64,000 nucleotides of DNA from CAZLNO01 sp964561005 (GTDB lineage Bacteria; Pseudomonadota; Alphaproteobacteria; Kiloniellales; Rhodovibrionaceae). Location: positions 8,712-72,711 of the forward strand of contig CAZLNO010000004.1 in the NCBI GenBank assembly GCA_964561005.1. The letters are read 5' to 3'. The notes below the pieces were generated by a model. That model had not been told where the DNA came from, did no database searches, and saw only the letters and a program-made list of their open reading frames with translations. The position numbers were made by a program, and so were the translations under genes. Shown piece after piece: positions 19,333 through 28,318 of the stretch; positions within the stretch are counted from its first letter, which is position 1, and every line of letters begins with the position of its first letter.

Positions 19333-19466
19333 TTGACCCGTCGTCCCGTGCGCACCGCAGCACGCAGTGATGCGGTGCAGACGCGGGACCTCGTGCCACA
19401 TGGCGACCAGATCCCGGATGCGATGCAGCACGCCAGTGCTGCATCGCATCCGGGATGACGGGTCAA
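19333..19466 (+). repeat. Multi-hairpin palindromic repeat element (134 bp)
   Basis: The outer ends, 19333-19347 and 19452-19466, are inverted copies matching at 14 of 15 positions (TTGACCCGTC at the left edge). Inside are an 8-bp stem (19352-19359 with 19371-19378) and a perfect 21-bp stem (19411-19431 with 19436-19456) closing on the loop GCCA. This is the layout of intergenic palindromic repeats of Alphaproteobacteria. It may also end the pncB transcript. Confidence 0.75.
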
Positions 19467-19542
19467 CACAAACCGCCGCTGGTATGAGACTTGGTCGGCC
19501 CCGAACGCAGTAGAGTTCGGTTTTGGCTCGGGCGCCGGCCCG

Positions 19543-19920
19543 TCACACGCCGAAGCCGCGTTCCGTGCGCAGTTGGCAGGGGTTGCCGTCGGGGTCGAAG
19601 AAGTTGGCGACCGAGCCCCAGGGATGGTCGACGCGCTCGACGGCGACCCCCTTGCGCTTCAACTCGGCGATTGCGGCTTCCAGGTCGACCACGTTGAAGC
19701 GCAAGCGCGCCTGGGTGTCGGCGATGGTCTTGCCCCCCGTCCTGGCCCAGCCGCCGCCCTCGATCATCAGGTAGGCGCCGGAGAACTCGAAGCCGGTGAG
19801 CATCGAGTCCGCGCGGTCGAGCTGGAACGCGACCGGCAGCTCCAGCACGTCGCGGTAGAAGGCGACGCAGGCGGCGTAGTGCTCGGTGAAGAGGATGATG
19901 CCGGTGCGCGCGTAGTCCAT
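19543..19920 (-). CDS. VOC/glyoxalase family protein
   Basis: The 125-residue protein has the paired beta-alpha-beta-beta-beta VOC fold: GIILFTEHYAACVAFYRDVL at the start, GAYLMIEGGG, VVDLEAAIAELKRKGV and the end FDPDGNPCQLRTE. His in TEHYA and Glu residues could bind metal. GGAGG lies six bases before ATG 19920 on the minus strand. Substrate unknown. Confidence 0.82.
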   Translation of the reverse strand: MDYARTGIILFTEHYAACVAFYRDVLELPVAFQLDRADSMLTGFEFSGAYLMIEGGGWARTGGKTIADTQARLRFNVVDLEAAIAELKRKGVAVERVDHPWGSVANFFDPDGNPCQLRTERGFGV

Positions 19921-20061
19921 CCCTCGACCTCCCGTGCGGGCCATGCAAGCGCCTCGTCAGGGGCGGGCACACGAGCGGCCCGCGCAAGCTCGCGCCCGGC
20001 GGCCACCCGCCTCCCAAGACGGACATGTCGTCTACGCTGGTCCGCGGGAACCGGTCAGTCC

Positions 20062-20097
20062 ATCAAGAAGAACCCGGCCGCGCGGGGCGGCCGGGTT
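20062..20097 (-). terminator. Terminator of the proVWX operon
   Basis: An 11-bp perfect stem (20071-20081 with 20087-20097) with a 5-base loop lies 44 bases past the proX stop. On the minus strand it is followed by the T-rich run TTCTTCTTG. Confidence 0.65.
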
Positions 20098-20140
20098 GGT
20101 GATCGGCGGGTGGCCGAGGTCGGCCCTAATGCCGTCGGCG

Positions 20141-21181
20141 TCAGTTCGCGGCGGCGCGGGCCTTCTCCAGCCACTTGTTGACCTTATCCTGATTGTTCTT
20201 GATCCACTCGCTGGCGTGGCGCTCCAGGTCCTCGGAATCATCCTCGCCCTCGTTCATCTTGGCGTTCTGGGCGTAGATGTCGCCGATCGGGATGCTTGCG
20301 ACCTCCAGCAGCCTGGCCGCGGCCGGGTTGTTCTCCAGGAAGTCGTTGTTGGCCACGGGGCGGATGTCGTTCGCCGGCCAGCCCAGGTTGCAGGGGTCTA
20401 CCACGCAGCCCTCGACGCCTTCCAGCACGGTGGCGTCCTCAAGGTGCTCCTGGTCCTCGGGCAGGTCGGCGTGGTCGACGGTGATCCAGACCACGTCCTT
20501 GCCCGGCTCCAGCAGGCCGACCGTCCAATTCGGCGTCCAGGTGTAGAAGAAGATGGACTCGCCGTTCTTGTAGCGGCCCAGCGCGTCGGCCATCGAGGCG
20601 GAGTAGCCGGCCTTGATCGGATCGACATGGTCGCGAAGGTTGTAGGCATCCATGTGATGCTCGATGACCTTCTCGCAGCCCCAGCCCGGCGGGCAGGCGA
20701 CCATGTCGGCCTTGCCGTCGCCGTCCTTGTCGAAGGCTTCCTTCACGTCGTCGCGCTTGAAGTCCTCGATGCTGGTGATGTTCAGCTCCTCGGCGGTCTT
20801 CTTGTCGACGAGATAGCCCTGCAGCGCGCCGCCCTTGGCGACGTAGCCGATCTTCCGGGCGCCCGGCTTGAAGGCGTCCTCATAGGTGTTGTGCAGCGGG
20901 AACCAGCCGTTCACCCAGAAGTCCATGTCGCCCTGGCCGACCGACTGGTAGAAGGGCGGGTTGTCCAGGGTCGTGATGCGCCGAATGTCGTAGCCGAGCT
21001 CTTCCATCAACTGCCGGTACACCTCGGCCTGGAACCAGCCGGTGTCCCAGGTCGCGCGCGCCATCTTGACGTCGACGCCCGCCCCGGGCTCCTCGGCGGC
21101 CTGCGCCGCCATCGGCGCGGCGAGCAGCGCGGCGGTCGCCGCGCCGGCCAGCAAACCTTTCCATGTTGAAAGCACTCGCAT
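20141..21181 (-). CDS. proX: Glycine betaine/proline ABC transporter, periplasmic binding protein
   Basis: The protein captures compatible solutes in the periplasm for the ProVW importer. The 346-residue precursor has a signal peptide ending PMAAQA. ARATWDTGWFQAEVY, DFWVNGWFPLHNTY, CPPGWGCEKVIEHH and TWTPNWTVGLL carry the aromatic residues that cage the quaternary ammonium group. GGGAGG stands before ATG 21181. Third gene of the operon, 114 bases after proW, followed by a terminator. Confidence 0.93.
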   Translation of the reverse strand: MRVLSTWKGLLAGAATAALLAAPMAAQAAEEPGAGVDVKMARATWDTGWFQAEVYRQLMEELGYDIRRITTLDNPPFYQSVGQGDMDFWVNGWFPLHNTYEDAFKPGARKIGYVAKGGALQGYLVDKKTAEELNITSIEDFKRDDVKEAFDKDGDGKADMVACPPGWGCEKVIEHHMDAYNLRDHVDPIKAGYSASMADALGRYKNGESIFFYTWTPNWTVGLLEPGKDVVWITVDHADLPEDQEHLEDATVLEGVEGCVVDPCNLGWPANDIRPVANNDFLENNPAAARLLEVASIPIGDIYAQNAKMNEGEDDSEDLERHASEWIKNNQDKVNKWLEKARAAAN

Positions 21182-21295
21182 GTCTTGCCTCCCGTTTTGT
21201 GTCTTCAAGCTCGCCGCCCGACGGCCTCTCGCCCGCGCGGGCGGCACCTTCCTGGGCCCGGCGCTTGCGGCCGGGCGCCCAAGCACGTACGTCCC

Positions 21296-22240
21296 TCAGC
21301 CCGCCTTCTTCTCGGCCCCGCCGGTGGGCGCCTGCGCCTCGCCGCCGGAGATGTTGAAGAAGGATTTGAGGGTCTGCCACAGTGAGCGCTTCGGCCCGGT
21401 GTGATAGGTGCCGAGCGCCTGGGTGATACGGTCCAGGATGATGGCCAGCAGCACGATGCCCACGCCGCCCTCGGTGGCCGCGCCGACATCCAGGCGCCCC
21501 AGCCCGGTGTAGACCGTCAGGCCCAGTCCGCCGGCGCCGATCAGCGCGGCGATCACCGCCATCGACAGCGCCAGCATCAGGGTCTGGTTCAGTCCGGCCA
21601 TGATGGTGCGCAGCGCCAGCGGCACCTGCACCTCCCACAGCACCTGGCGCGGCGTCGAGCCGAAGGCGTAGGCCGCCTCCACCAGCTCCGCCTGCACCTG
21701 GCGGATGCCCAGGTTGGTGAGGCGGATGATCGGCGGCAGGGCGAAGATGATCGTCGCGATGACGCCGGGCACCATGCCCACGCCGAACAGCATCACGATC
21801 GGCACCAGATACACGAAGGGCGGGATCGTCTGCATGATGTCCAGCACCGGGCGAAGGCCCGTGGCGAAGCGGTCGCTGCGCGCGGCGGCGATGCCCAGCG
21901 GCACGCCCACGACGGCGCAGAACAGCACCGCCGTGACGATCATCGCCAGGGTGGTCATGGTCTCCGGCCACACCTTGATGAGATCGAGGAAGATCAGCGC
22001 GATGAAGCTGAAGATGGCGACCCCGCGCCCCGCGGTGCGCCAGGCGACCAGCGTGACGACCACGAGAAAGACCAGCATCGGCACCGCGTTGAGGAAGCCG
22101 TCCAGACCGTTGAGCACCTGATCGACCGGCCACTGGATGGCCTGGAAGAAGGGCCGCGCGACGGGCACCAGCCAGTCCTTGACCACGATCTCGACCCAGG
22201 TGTCGAAGGGGATCGTGAAGAGATCCGATGGTTGAGCCAT
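21296..22240 (-). CDS. proW: Glycine betaine/proline ABC transporter, permease
   Basis: The inner-membrane permease of the osmolyte importer, 314 residues. It has about six hydrophobic segments and the EAA loop QVQAELVEAAYAFGSTPRQV that docks on ProV. ATG 22240 (MAQPSDL) is chosen because GGGAGG precedes it at eight bases. The C-terminal 30 residues are polar (GEAQAPTGGAEKKAG). It begins 27 bases after proV. Confidence 0.93.
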   Translation of the reverse strand: MAQPSDLFTIPFDTWVEIVVKDWLVPVARPFFQAIQWPVDQVLNGLDGFLNAVPMLVFLVVVTLVAWRTAGRGVAIFSFIALIFLDLIKVWPETMTTLAMIVTAVLFCAVVGVPLGIAAARSDRFATGLRPVLDIMQTIPPFVYLVPIVMLFGVGMVPGVIATIIFALPPIIRLTNLGIRQVQAELVEAAYAFGSTPRQVLWEVQVPLALRTIMAGLNQTLMLALSMAVIAALIGAGGLGLTVYTGLGRLDVGAATEGGVGIVLLAIILDRITQALGTYHTGPKRSLWQTLKSFFNISGGEAQAPTGGAEKKAG

Positions 22241-22267
22241 TGGCTCGCCTCCCATGTTCCCGGTGGG

Positions 22268-23536
22268 CTAGGCCTGCGCGGCGGCCTTGGTGTCGGCGCC
22301 CTGCGCGGCCTGCTGTGTCGTGGCGGCTTTGGCCGCCTGCTTCTCCGACGGCATCTCCTCGTCAGGCGTCAGCATCGCGAAGACCTGCAGGGGATCGACG
22401 ACACCGACGAACTTGCCGTCTTTGTCCTTCACCGCGATGGGCAGGCCGGTGCTGCACTGTTCGTACACCTGATAGATAAAGGTGTCGGGTCCGGTGGTGG
22501 GGTATTCCTCGTGGAGGATGCCCTTGAGGTCCTTCTCCCCGCGCAGCGCGGCCCGCGCCGCGTCGTTGTAGGTCACCACGCCGGCGATCGCCCCGTCGTT
22601 GAGGACGTAGAGCCCATGACGCTTCAGCTCGTCCATGCGGTCCAGCGAGCTTTGCGGCGTGTCCTTGGCAATGTCGAGCGCGTTGGGCTCGACCATGACG
22701 TACTCGGTGTCGAAGACGCGGCCGCGGTCGATGTCCTGGCAAAACGCCGCGACATAGTCGTCGGCCGGATCGGCGACGATATCCTGCGGCGTGCCGACCT
22801 GGACGAACTGGCCTTCCTTCATGATGGCGATGCGGTCGCCCAGGATCAGCGCCTCGTTGAGGTCGTGGGTGATGAAGACGATGGTCTTGTGCACCTCGCG
22901 CTGGAGCTGCAGCAGTTCTTCCTGCATGTCCTTCCGGATCAGCGGGTCGAGCGCGCTGAAGGGCTCGTCCATCAGCAGGATCTCCGGGTCCACCGCCAGC
23001 CCGCGGGCCAGGCCCACGCGCTGCTGCATGCCGCCGGACAGCGCGCTGGGCGGCCGGTCGGCCCACGGCGCCAGGCCCACCTGTTCCAAGGCCTTCAGCC
23101 CGCGCTTGCGCCGCTCCTCCTCGTCGACGCCCTGGACCTTCAGGCCGTACTCGGCGTTCTCGGCCACGGTCTTGTGCGGGAACAGCGCGAAGTGCTGGAA
23201 CACCATGGCCATCTTGCGCAGGCGGATGTCCCGCACCTTTTCCATTTCGGCGCCGGTGATCTCTTCCCCGTCGATATAGATCTCGCCGCTGGTCGGATCG
23301 ATCAGACGGTTCAGCATGCGGATCAAGGTGGACTTGCCCGAGCCGGACAGCCCCATGACCACGAAGATTTCACCCTGGTTGACCGTGAAGTTCGTGTCCT
23401 GGACGCCGATCGTCAGGCCGGTTTCCTTCAGGATCTCGTCCTTCGACTTGCCCTGTTTCAGCAAGTCGAAAGCCCGCTCGGGCTCTGGACCGAAGATTTT
23501 GAAGACATTCTTGCAAACGAGCTTTTCGTTGGCCAT
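22268..23536 (-). CDS. proV: Glycine betaine/proline ABC transporter, ATP-binding subunit
   Basis: The ATPase that drives osmolyte import, 422 residues. Walker A is GLSGSGKST (62-70), the signature LSGGMQQRVGLARGLA, and Walker B ILLMDEPFSALDPL. A tandem CBS domain pair (about residues 280-395) normally senses ionic strength and switches transport on. The tail is Ala/Gln-rich. First gene of the operon. Confidence 0.95.
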   Translation of the reverse strand: MANEKLVCKNVFKIFGPEPERAFDLLKQGKSKDEILKETGLTIGVQDTNFTVNQGEIFVVMGLSGSGKSTLIRMLNRLIDPTSGEIYIDGEEITGAEMEKVRDIRLRKMAMVFQHFALFPHKTVAENAEYGLKVQGVDEEERRKRGLKALEQVGLAPWADRPPSALSGGMQQRVGLARGLAVDPEILLMDEPFSALDPLIRKDMQEELLQLQREVHKTIVFITHDLNEALILGDRIAIMKEGQFVQVGTPQDIVADPADDYVAAFCQDIDRGRVFDTEYVMVEPNALDIAKDTPQSSLDRMDELKRHGLYVLNDGAIAGVVTYNDAARAALRGEKDLKGILHEEYPTTGPDTFIYQVYEQCSTGLPIAVKDKDGKFVGVVDPLQVFAMLTPDEEMPSEKQAAKAATTQQAAQGADTKAAAQA

Positions 23537-24027
23537 CGAGCCGTGAGCCCCCTATTCCCATGCACCCGCGGTGACGGCGGGCCGTTACCGTCGCGCTTCC
23601 GTTCGGGTCTCGTATCTTCGGCGCCGCGCGCCCTCGCAGTTCCCCCGCAGTTAGGCGTTTCCACCGCCCCATGTCAAGGCAGCGTCACTCGGATGCGAAA
23701 TATGGTCACAATATAACGTGAAGATCGTCCTGCTGCTCCGGATGCCGGCGTCATGCGGATACAATAGGTGGTCAGGCACATTTCAAAATCCGGACGGCAA
23801 TCGTCGAATTCGTCCATGAGATATTAATAGGTAGAAATTTCTGAATCCGCAGTTTTCCGAAAGTGGATATTCAAGTCGGGACGTCCGTGGCGGCGAAGCC
23901 GCTCTTTCGATGCCAAATGCGCAGGCCGCCGCCGGAGGTGGGCGGCGGTTGGCCGGCCTTGTGTTCTTGCCCGCGCGCCATGCGGCTTCGTAGGATGCCG
24001 TCCAACCAGTCCAAGGCGCACGCCATC
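23537..24027. other. Divergent intergenic region between proV and the Sel1-repeat gene
   Basis: 491 bases without a convincing gene, AT-rich in its middle (about 23,690-23,870). On the minus strand a perfect -35 TTGACA (complement of 23672-23677) lies 18 bases before TAACTG (complement of 23648-23653), a possible proU promoter with a weak -10. No terminator was seen. Confidence 0.4.
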
Positions 24028-24837
24028 ATGCCGTCTTTTTCGTTGATCCATTGTCTCGCAAGGGCCGCGATTCTCGGCCTGACGCTGCTCCTGGTCGCCG
24101 CGCCGGCCGAGGCCCGGGCGGCGGAGCGGGACGGCGATCCACTGGTGGCCGAGATCCAGGCTGGCCTGAAGGAACTGGGCTACGAAGTCGGCAAGGTGGA
24201 TGGTCTCCCCGGACCGAATACGCGCAGCGCCATCTCCGCGTTCCAAACGAATCGCGACCTGCCGGTGACCGGCGAGGCGAGCGCCAAGCTGGCCCAACGC
24301 ATCGAGCGGGTGCTGTTCCAGCGCTCCGAGGCCGCTGAACGGATGTGGCGCCAGGCCGGGCTGTACATTCGCGCTCTGGGCTATGAGCCGGGCGAGGGCG
24401 GCTTCGACACGCCACAGGCGCGCGCGGCTCTGGCAGCCTTCGCCCGCGACCATCCGGAGGTGACGGAGAGCCGATTCGATCGGACGCTGAGCGAGCTGAT
24501 CGCACGCCGCGCGCGCGAGGTGCCGCGGGCGCGAATATACCTCTGTCACCATTACATGCGCGAGAAGGCCTATTCCCTGGCGCTGCCGTGGTGTCGGCGG
24601 GCGGCGGCGGTTCCGGATGTCGACGCTCGGTACTACGTCGGCTGGATGTACTACTACGGCCGCGGCGCCGAGCAGTCCTACACGCGGGCCTTCCGCTGGT
24701 ATCAGGCGGCCGCCGAGGCCGGGCACGAGAAGGCGCAGATCTACCTCGGCCTGATGTACCGCCGCGGCCAGGGCGTGGAAAAGGACCCGGATGCCGCCAT
24801 GCACTGGTACGAGCAGGCCGTCCAGGACACGCGGTAA
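24028..24837 (+). CDS. Peptidoglycan-binding and Sel1-repeat protein
   Basis: The 269-residue secreted protein has a hydrophobic signal segment (residues 5-30, ending PAEARA). A peptidoglycan-binding module follows (IQAGLKELGYEVGKVDGLPG and SAISAFQTNRDLPVTGEAS), then a second, more divergent module (IRALGYEPGEGGFDTPQAR). Two or more Sel1 repeats end the protein (YYVGWMYYYGRGAEQSYTRA and IYLGLMYRRGQGVEKDPDAA). It probably acts as a cell-wall scaffold. ATG 24028 is chosen because it opens the signal peptide; longer frames upstream lack one. Confidence 0.78.
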   Translation: MPSFSLIHCLARAAILGLTLLLVAAPAEARAAERDGDPLVAEIQAGLKELGYEVGKVDGLPGPNTRSAISAFQTNRDLPVTGEASAKLAQRIERVLFQRSEAAERMWRQAGLYIRALGYEPGEGGFDTPQARAALAAFARDHPEVTESRFDRTLSELIARRAREVPRARIYLCHHYMREKAYSLALPWCRRAAAVPDVDARYYVGWMYYYGRGAEQSYTRAFRWYQAAAEAGHEKAQIYLGLMYRRGQGVEKDPDAAMHWYEQAVQDTR

Positions 24838-24868
24838 GGGCGCGGGTCGGGGCCTCGGGCGGCCAGCG

Positions 24869-26563
24869 TCAGTCGCCCAGCATCGGCATGTTCAGCCCGA
24901 ACTCCCGCGCGCAGGCCTTGGCCTCGTCGTAACCGGCGTCGGCATGGCGCATCACGCCGGTGGCCGGATCGTTGGTCAGCACGCGCTCCAGCCGCCGCGC
25001 CGCGGCCTCCGTGCCGTCGCAGACCACGACCATGCCGGCATGCTGGCTGAATCCCATGCCGACGCCCCCGCCGTGGTGCAGGGAGACCCAGGTGGCGCCG
25101 CTGGCGGTGTTGAGCAGGGCGTTCAGCAGCGGCCAGTCGCTGACCGCGTCGGAGCCGTCCAGCATGCCCTCGGTCTCGCGGTTGGGGCTGGCGACCGAAC
25201 CGCTGTCCAGGTGGTCGCGGCCGATCACGATCGGCGCCTTCACCTCGCCGCGCGCGACCATCTCGTTGAAGGCGAGGCCGAGCCTGGCGCGCTCGCCCAG
25301 GCCGACCCAGCAGATGCGCGAGGGCAGGCCCTGGAACTGGATGCGCTCGCGCGCCATGTCGAGCCAGGTGTGCAGATGCGCGTCGTCGGGGATCAGTTCC
25401 TTCACCCTGGCGTCGGTGCGATAGATGTCCGCCGCCTCGCCCGAGAGCGCCGCCCAGCGGAAGGGGCCGATGCCGCGGCAGAACAGCGGCCGGATGTAGG
25501 CCGGCACGAAGCCCGGGAAGTCGAAGGCGTTCTCGACGCCCATCTCCAGCGCCATCTGCCGGATGTTGTTGCCGTAATCCAGGACCGGGACGCCCTGCGC
25601 CTGAAAGTCCAGCATGGCCCGGACCTGCACGGCCATCGACTGCTTGGCGGCCTGGACCACGCTGTCGGGGTCGCGGTCCTGCGCCCGCTCCCAATCGTCC
25701 AGCGTCCAGCCGGCCGGCAGATAGCCGTGCAGCGGGTCGTGCGCCGAGGTCTGGTCGGTCACCACGTCCGGGTGGACGCCGCGGCGCAGCAGCTCCGGAT
25801 AGACCTCCGCCGCATTGCCGGCAAGGCCGACGGAGATCGCCTCGCCGGCCCGCGTGGCCTGGCCGATCATCTCCAGCGCCTCGTCCAACGTCTCGGCCTT
25901 GCGGTCCAGGTAGCCGGTCGCCAGCCTTCGCTCGATGCGGCTGGGCCGGCACTCCACCGCCAGCAGGCAGGCGCCGGCCATGGTCGCCGCCAGCGGCTGC
26001 GCGCCGCCCATGCCGCCCAGCCCGGCGGTCAGGATCCAGCGGCCCGTCAGCTTGCCGTCGAAGTGCTTGCGGCCGACCGCGCCGAAGGTCTCGTAGGTGC
26101 CCTGGATGATGCCCTGGCTGCCGATGTAGATCCAGGAGCCGGCCGTCATCTGGCCGTACATCATCAGGCCGAGCTTATCCAGCTTGTTGAAGTGGTCCCA
26201 GTCGGCCCAGTGCGGCACCAGGTTGGAGTTGGCGATCAGCACCCGCGGCGCGTCGGCGTGGGTGCGGAAGACGCCGACGGGCTTGCCGGACTGCACCAGC
26301 AGCGTCTCGTCCTCCTCGAGAGCACGCAGGCAGTCGACGATGCGGTCGTAGCAGGTCCAGTTGCGCGCGGCGCGGCCGATGCCGCCGTAGACCACCAGCT
26401 CTTCCGGCTTCTCGGCGACCTCCGGATCGAGGTTGTTCATCAGCATCCGCAGCGGCGCCTCGGTCAGCCAGGACTTGCAGGAAAGCTCGGTGCCGCGCGG
26501 TGCCTGGATCTTGCGGGCGTTGTCCAGGCGGTCCCGCGCCGCCGCTTGCTGTTGGTCCGACAT
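24869..26563 (-). CDS. hutU: Urocanate hydratase
   Basis: HutU hydrates urocanate to imidazolone propionate in histidine breakdown. It has 564 residues, near the usual 555. The NAD-binding block is [17 protein letters not shown] and the conserved cysteine motif is [29 protein letters not shown] and [15 protein letters not shown] are also family marks. No hutH, hutI, hutG or hutC lies nearby, and the distant lyase at 5 kb has tyrosine-lyase residues, so the rest of the pathway must be elsewhere. Confidence 0.95.
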   Translation of the reverse strand: MSDQQQAAARDRLDNARKIQAPRGTELSCKSWLTEAPLRMLMNNLDPEVAEKPEELVVYGGIGRAARNWTCYDRIVDCLRALEEDETLLVQSGKPVGVFRTHADAPRVLIANSNLVPHWADWDHFNKLDKLGLMMYGQMTAGSWIYIGSQGIIQGTYETFGAVGRKHFDGKLTGRWILTAGLGGMGGAQPLAATMAGACLLAVECRPSRIERRLATGYLDRKAETLDEALEMIGQATRAGEAISVGLAGNAAEVYPELLRRGVHPDVVTDQTSAHDPLHGYLPAGWTLDDWERAQDRDPDSVVQAAKQSMAVQVRAMLDFQAQGVPVLDYGNNIRQMALEMGVENAFDFPGFVPAYIRPLFCRGIGPFRWAALSGEAADIYRTDARVKELIPDDAHLHTWLDMARERIQFQGLPSRICWVGLGERARLGLAFNEMVARGEVKAPIVIGRDHLDSGSVASPNRETEGMLDGSDAVSDWPLLNALLNTASGATWVSLHHGGGVGMGFSQHAGMVVVCDGTEAAARRLERVLTNDPATGVMRHADAGYDEAKACAREFGLNMPMLGD

Positions 26564-26655
26564 GCTGCGCCTCCCCGCGCTGCTCGCGTCGCCTTATCGG
26601 GCCGACTTTCGTACAGCCGCCCGCGCGGCGCAAGCGGACTCGGCCGTCCTTGACG

Positions 26656-26697
26656 TTGACCTGCATCAAGTAAGTTCGCGGCGCACGAGGCTAGCCT
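26656..26697 (+). promoter_or_regulatory. FNR/FixK-type box and promoter of the cytochrome c operon
   Basis: TTGACCTGCATCAA (26656-26669) matches 9 of 10 fixed positions of the FNR/FixK consensus TTGAT-N4-ATCAA. If used as a class II site, transcription would start near 26704 and the -10 would be at 26692-26697, where TAGCCT lies. The first gene starts at 26740. Confidence 0.6.
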
Positions 26698-26739
26698 CCC
26701 CCTCGGAGATCGGAATCATACGATTTTGGACAGCGCTGC

Positions 26740-26994
26740 ATGACCATGGCGAAGGCATGCGAGAAGACGCCCGCGCGCCGCCTTTCCTGGACGCCGATCC
26801 ATCTCCGCGGTCGGCAGATTGGCACACTGGCCAGCATGGGGAGCGGCTATGTTTTCTACGCGCGGCTACCGGCCCTGAGGGCGTTCGACGGCTGCCATTT
26901 CGCCGATCGGGACGAAGCCGAGGCGGTGGTGCTGCGCGCGGCCCGCCGCCTTGCGGCGCACGGTTCCGAGGAAGAGGAGCGCGCCGCGTCTTGA
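26740..26994 (+). CDS. Small hypothetical protein upstream of cytochrome c
   Basis: An 84-residue product containing LRGRQIGTLASMGSGYVFYARLP and a C-terminal Glu/Arg-rich helix with FADRDEAEAVVLRAARRLAA. There is no signal peptide. It is the first gene after an FNR-like box and its stop overlaps the start of the cytochrome gene (TTGA). ATG 26746 is an alternative start. I do not recognise a family. Confidence 0.55.
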   Translation: MTMAKACEKTPARRLSWTPIHLRGRQIGTLASMGSGYVFYARLPALRAFDGCHFADRDEAEAVVLRAARRLAAHGSEEEERAAS

Positions 26995-27305
26995 CCCGAC
27001 CGCTCGTCACAGCCGCCGCGGCGGCGCTTGGTCTCGTCCTGGCGGCCCCGGCCGCCGCGCAGGAGTCGGTGGAGGCGGGCCGTCGCCTGGCCGAGCGCTG
27101 GTGCGGCGCCTGCCACATGCTGCCAGGGGAATCGCGGGCCAGCGACGCGGCGCCGCCGCTGGCGGGCGTCGTCGCCGGACGCGAGGTCAGCCGCGGCGCC
27201 CTGGAAGCTTGGCTCTCGACGCCGCATCCGGCGATGCCGGACATGAACCTGACGCGGGCGGAGATCGACGCCCTGATCGCCTATCTGCGCGCCGTGAACC
27301 CGTAG
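26991..27305 (+). CDS. Small periplasmic c-type cytochrome
   Basis: A 104-residue class I cytochrome c from a TTG start that overlaps the preceding stop; no ATG or GTG gives a complete signal peptide. The signal peptide ends PAAAQ. The heme site is WCGACH, and the axial methionine is in HPAMPDMNLTRAEI. It is a soluble electron carrier, likely used under low oxygen given the FNR-like box 320 bases upstream. Confidence 0.85.
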   Translation: MTRPLVTAAAAALGLVLAAPAAAQESVEAGRRLAERWCGACHMLPGESRASDAAPPLAGVVAGREVSRGALEAWLSTPHPAMPDMNLTRAEIDALIAYLRAVNP

Positions 27306-27364
27306 GGCGAAAGCAACATACCACGCATCCGGCCGCGACCGTCCGAGCCGAAGGAGGGTTGGAG

Positions 27365-27664
27365 ATGACACAGCAGGCGGATGAGACGACGCTGACGGCG
27401 ACGCTGCCGAACCTGACGATCGCGATCCGGCACCGCGACGAGGGCGCGGCCGGCGAGATGGTGAGCATCCAGATGCGTGCGGTACCGAATGCGCAGGCGG
27501 TTCTGCCGGCGTTGACGGCGGCCATGCCCTGGGCGCTGGCCAGCGCCGGGCCCTGGCCGGCAAATCCGCTCGCCTGGTGGCTGGCGGCGGCGGAATCGAT
27601 GTGGCGATCCTGGCCGTGGGCCCTGCCGGTGCCCGGCGTGTCCTGGCCGGAGCGTTGTCCGTGA
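27365..27664 (+). CDS. Hypothetical protein between cytochrome c and phasin
   Basis: A 99-residue product behind a near-perfect AAGGAGGG (27351-27358), seven bases before ATG 27365. The N-terminal half is polar (LTATLPNLTIAIRHRDEG); the second half is rich in Trp, Pro and Ala (AAMPWALASAGPWPANP, WWLAAAESMWRSWPW). The amphipathic Trp-rich part could bind a membrane or granule surface. No family is recognised. It is followed by the FNR-type promoter of the phasin gene. Confidence 0.6.
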   Translation: MTQQADETTLTATLPNLTIAIRHRDEGAAGEMVSIQMRAVPNAQAVLPALTAAMPWALASAGPWPANPLAWWLAAAESMWRSWPWALPVPGVSWPERCP

Positions 27665-27707
27665 AATTACACCAGGCGCGCGCAATATCGAACTCTGTGC
27701 GTCGGAT

Positions 27708-27750
27708 TTGATCTCCCTCAAGGCTGGCATCCCCTGCGAGCGGTCATAAT
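27708..27750 (+). promoter_or_regulatory. FNR/FixK-type box and promoter of the phasin gene
   Basis: TTGATCTCCCTCAA (27708-27721) matches 9 of 10 fixed positions of TTGAT-N4-ATCAA. A -10 CATAAT lies at 27745-27750, one base from the place expected for class II activation. The phasin start is at 27804. Confidence 0.6.
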
Positions 27751-27803
27751 GGCGGACCAAAGGATGCACCGCAACAAAATACGGTCCCAGAGGAGAGGCA
27801 TCA

Positions 27804-28211
27804 ATGTCGACGCAGAGCAAGACCGCGTCGGGAGACGCGGCCAATAAGGCTTTTGAAATGTTCACGCGGAACTTCGGCTCGAACATGGACAGCCTGATGA
27901 AGGCGAATGCCCAGGCTGGCCAGGTCTGGATGGAAAACTGTTCCAAGATCAGCCGGGAGCTGATGGACTTCGCCAACGACCGCTGGTCGCAGGACGTCGA
28001 GACGTTCCGGAAGCTCAGCGAGTGCCGGGACCCCTTCCAGGCGTTCCAGGTTCAGGCCGAGTGCGTGCAGCACATGATGCGCCAGTACATGGACGAGGCA
28101 GCGAAGCTGACCGACATGGCGACGGACGCGGGCGTGTCGTGCTTCAAGTCGATCGACCAGGGCGTCCGCGAGGCCACCGTCGCCGAGTCCTCGGAGAAGA
28201 AGGCGGCCTGA
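27804..28211 (+). CDS. Phasin family protein
   Basis: Phasins coat polyhydroxyalkanoate granules. The 135-residue protein is an all-helical phasin_2 type: AFEMFTRNFGSNMDSLMKAN, MENCSKISRELMDFANDRW, CRDPFQAFQVQAECVQHMM and YMDEAAKLTDMATDAG. It has no signal peptide. AGAGGAGAGG precedes ATG 27804, and an FNR-type box and a terminator flank it. Confidence 0.88.
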   Translation: MSTQSKTASGDAANKAFEMFTRNFGSNMDSLMKANAQAGQVWMENCSKISRELMDFANDRWSQDVETFRKLSECRDPFQAFQVQAECVQHMMRQYMDEAAKLTDMATDAGVSCFKSIDQGVREATVAESSEKKAA

Positions 28212-28242
28212 TGCGCCGCTGGTTCCCTGTTCTCGCCATCCA

Positions 28243-28276
28243 GGCCGCTGCGTGGCTGCGCGCGGCGGCCCTTTTT
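28243..28276 (+). terminator. Terminator of the phasin gene
   Basis: A 9-bp stem (28243-28251 with 28262-28270, one T-G pair) is followed by CTTTTT, 32 bases after the phasin stop. It also separates phasin from rho, which is convergent. Confidence 0.75.
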
Positions 28277-28318
28277 CGTCTGGCTTGATTCACCGTCGCG
28301 CGGCGGCCGGACGGGCGC

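Noticed and set aside
23863..24027. N-terminal extension of the Sel1-repeat protein
   Set aside because: The extra 55 residues have no signal character. The signal peptide begins at the internal ATG 24028.
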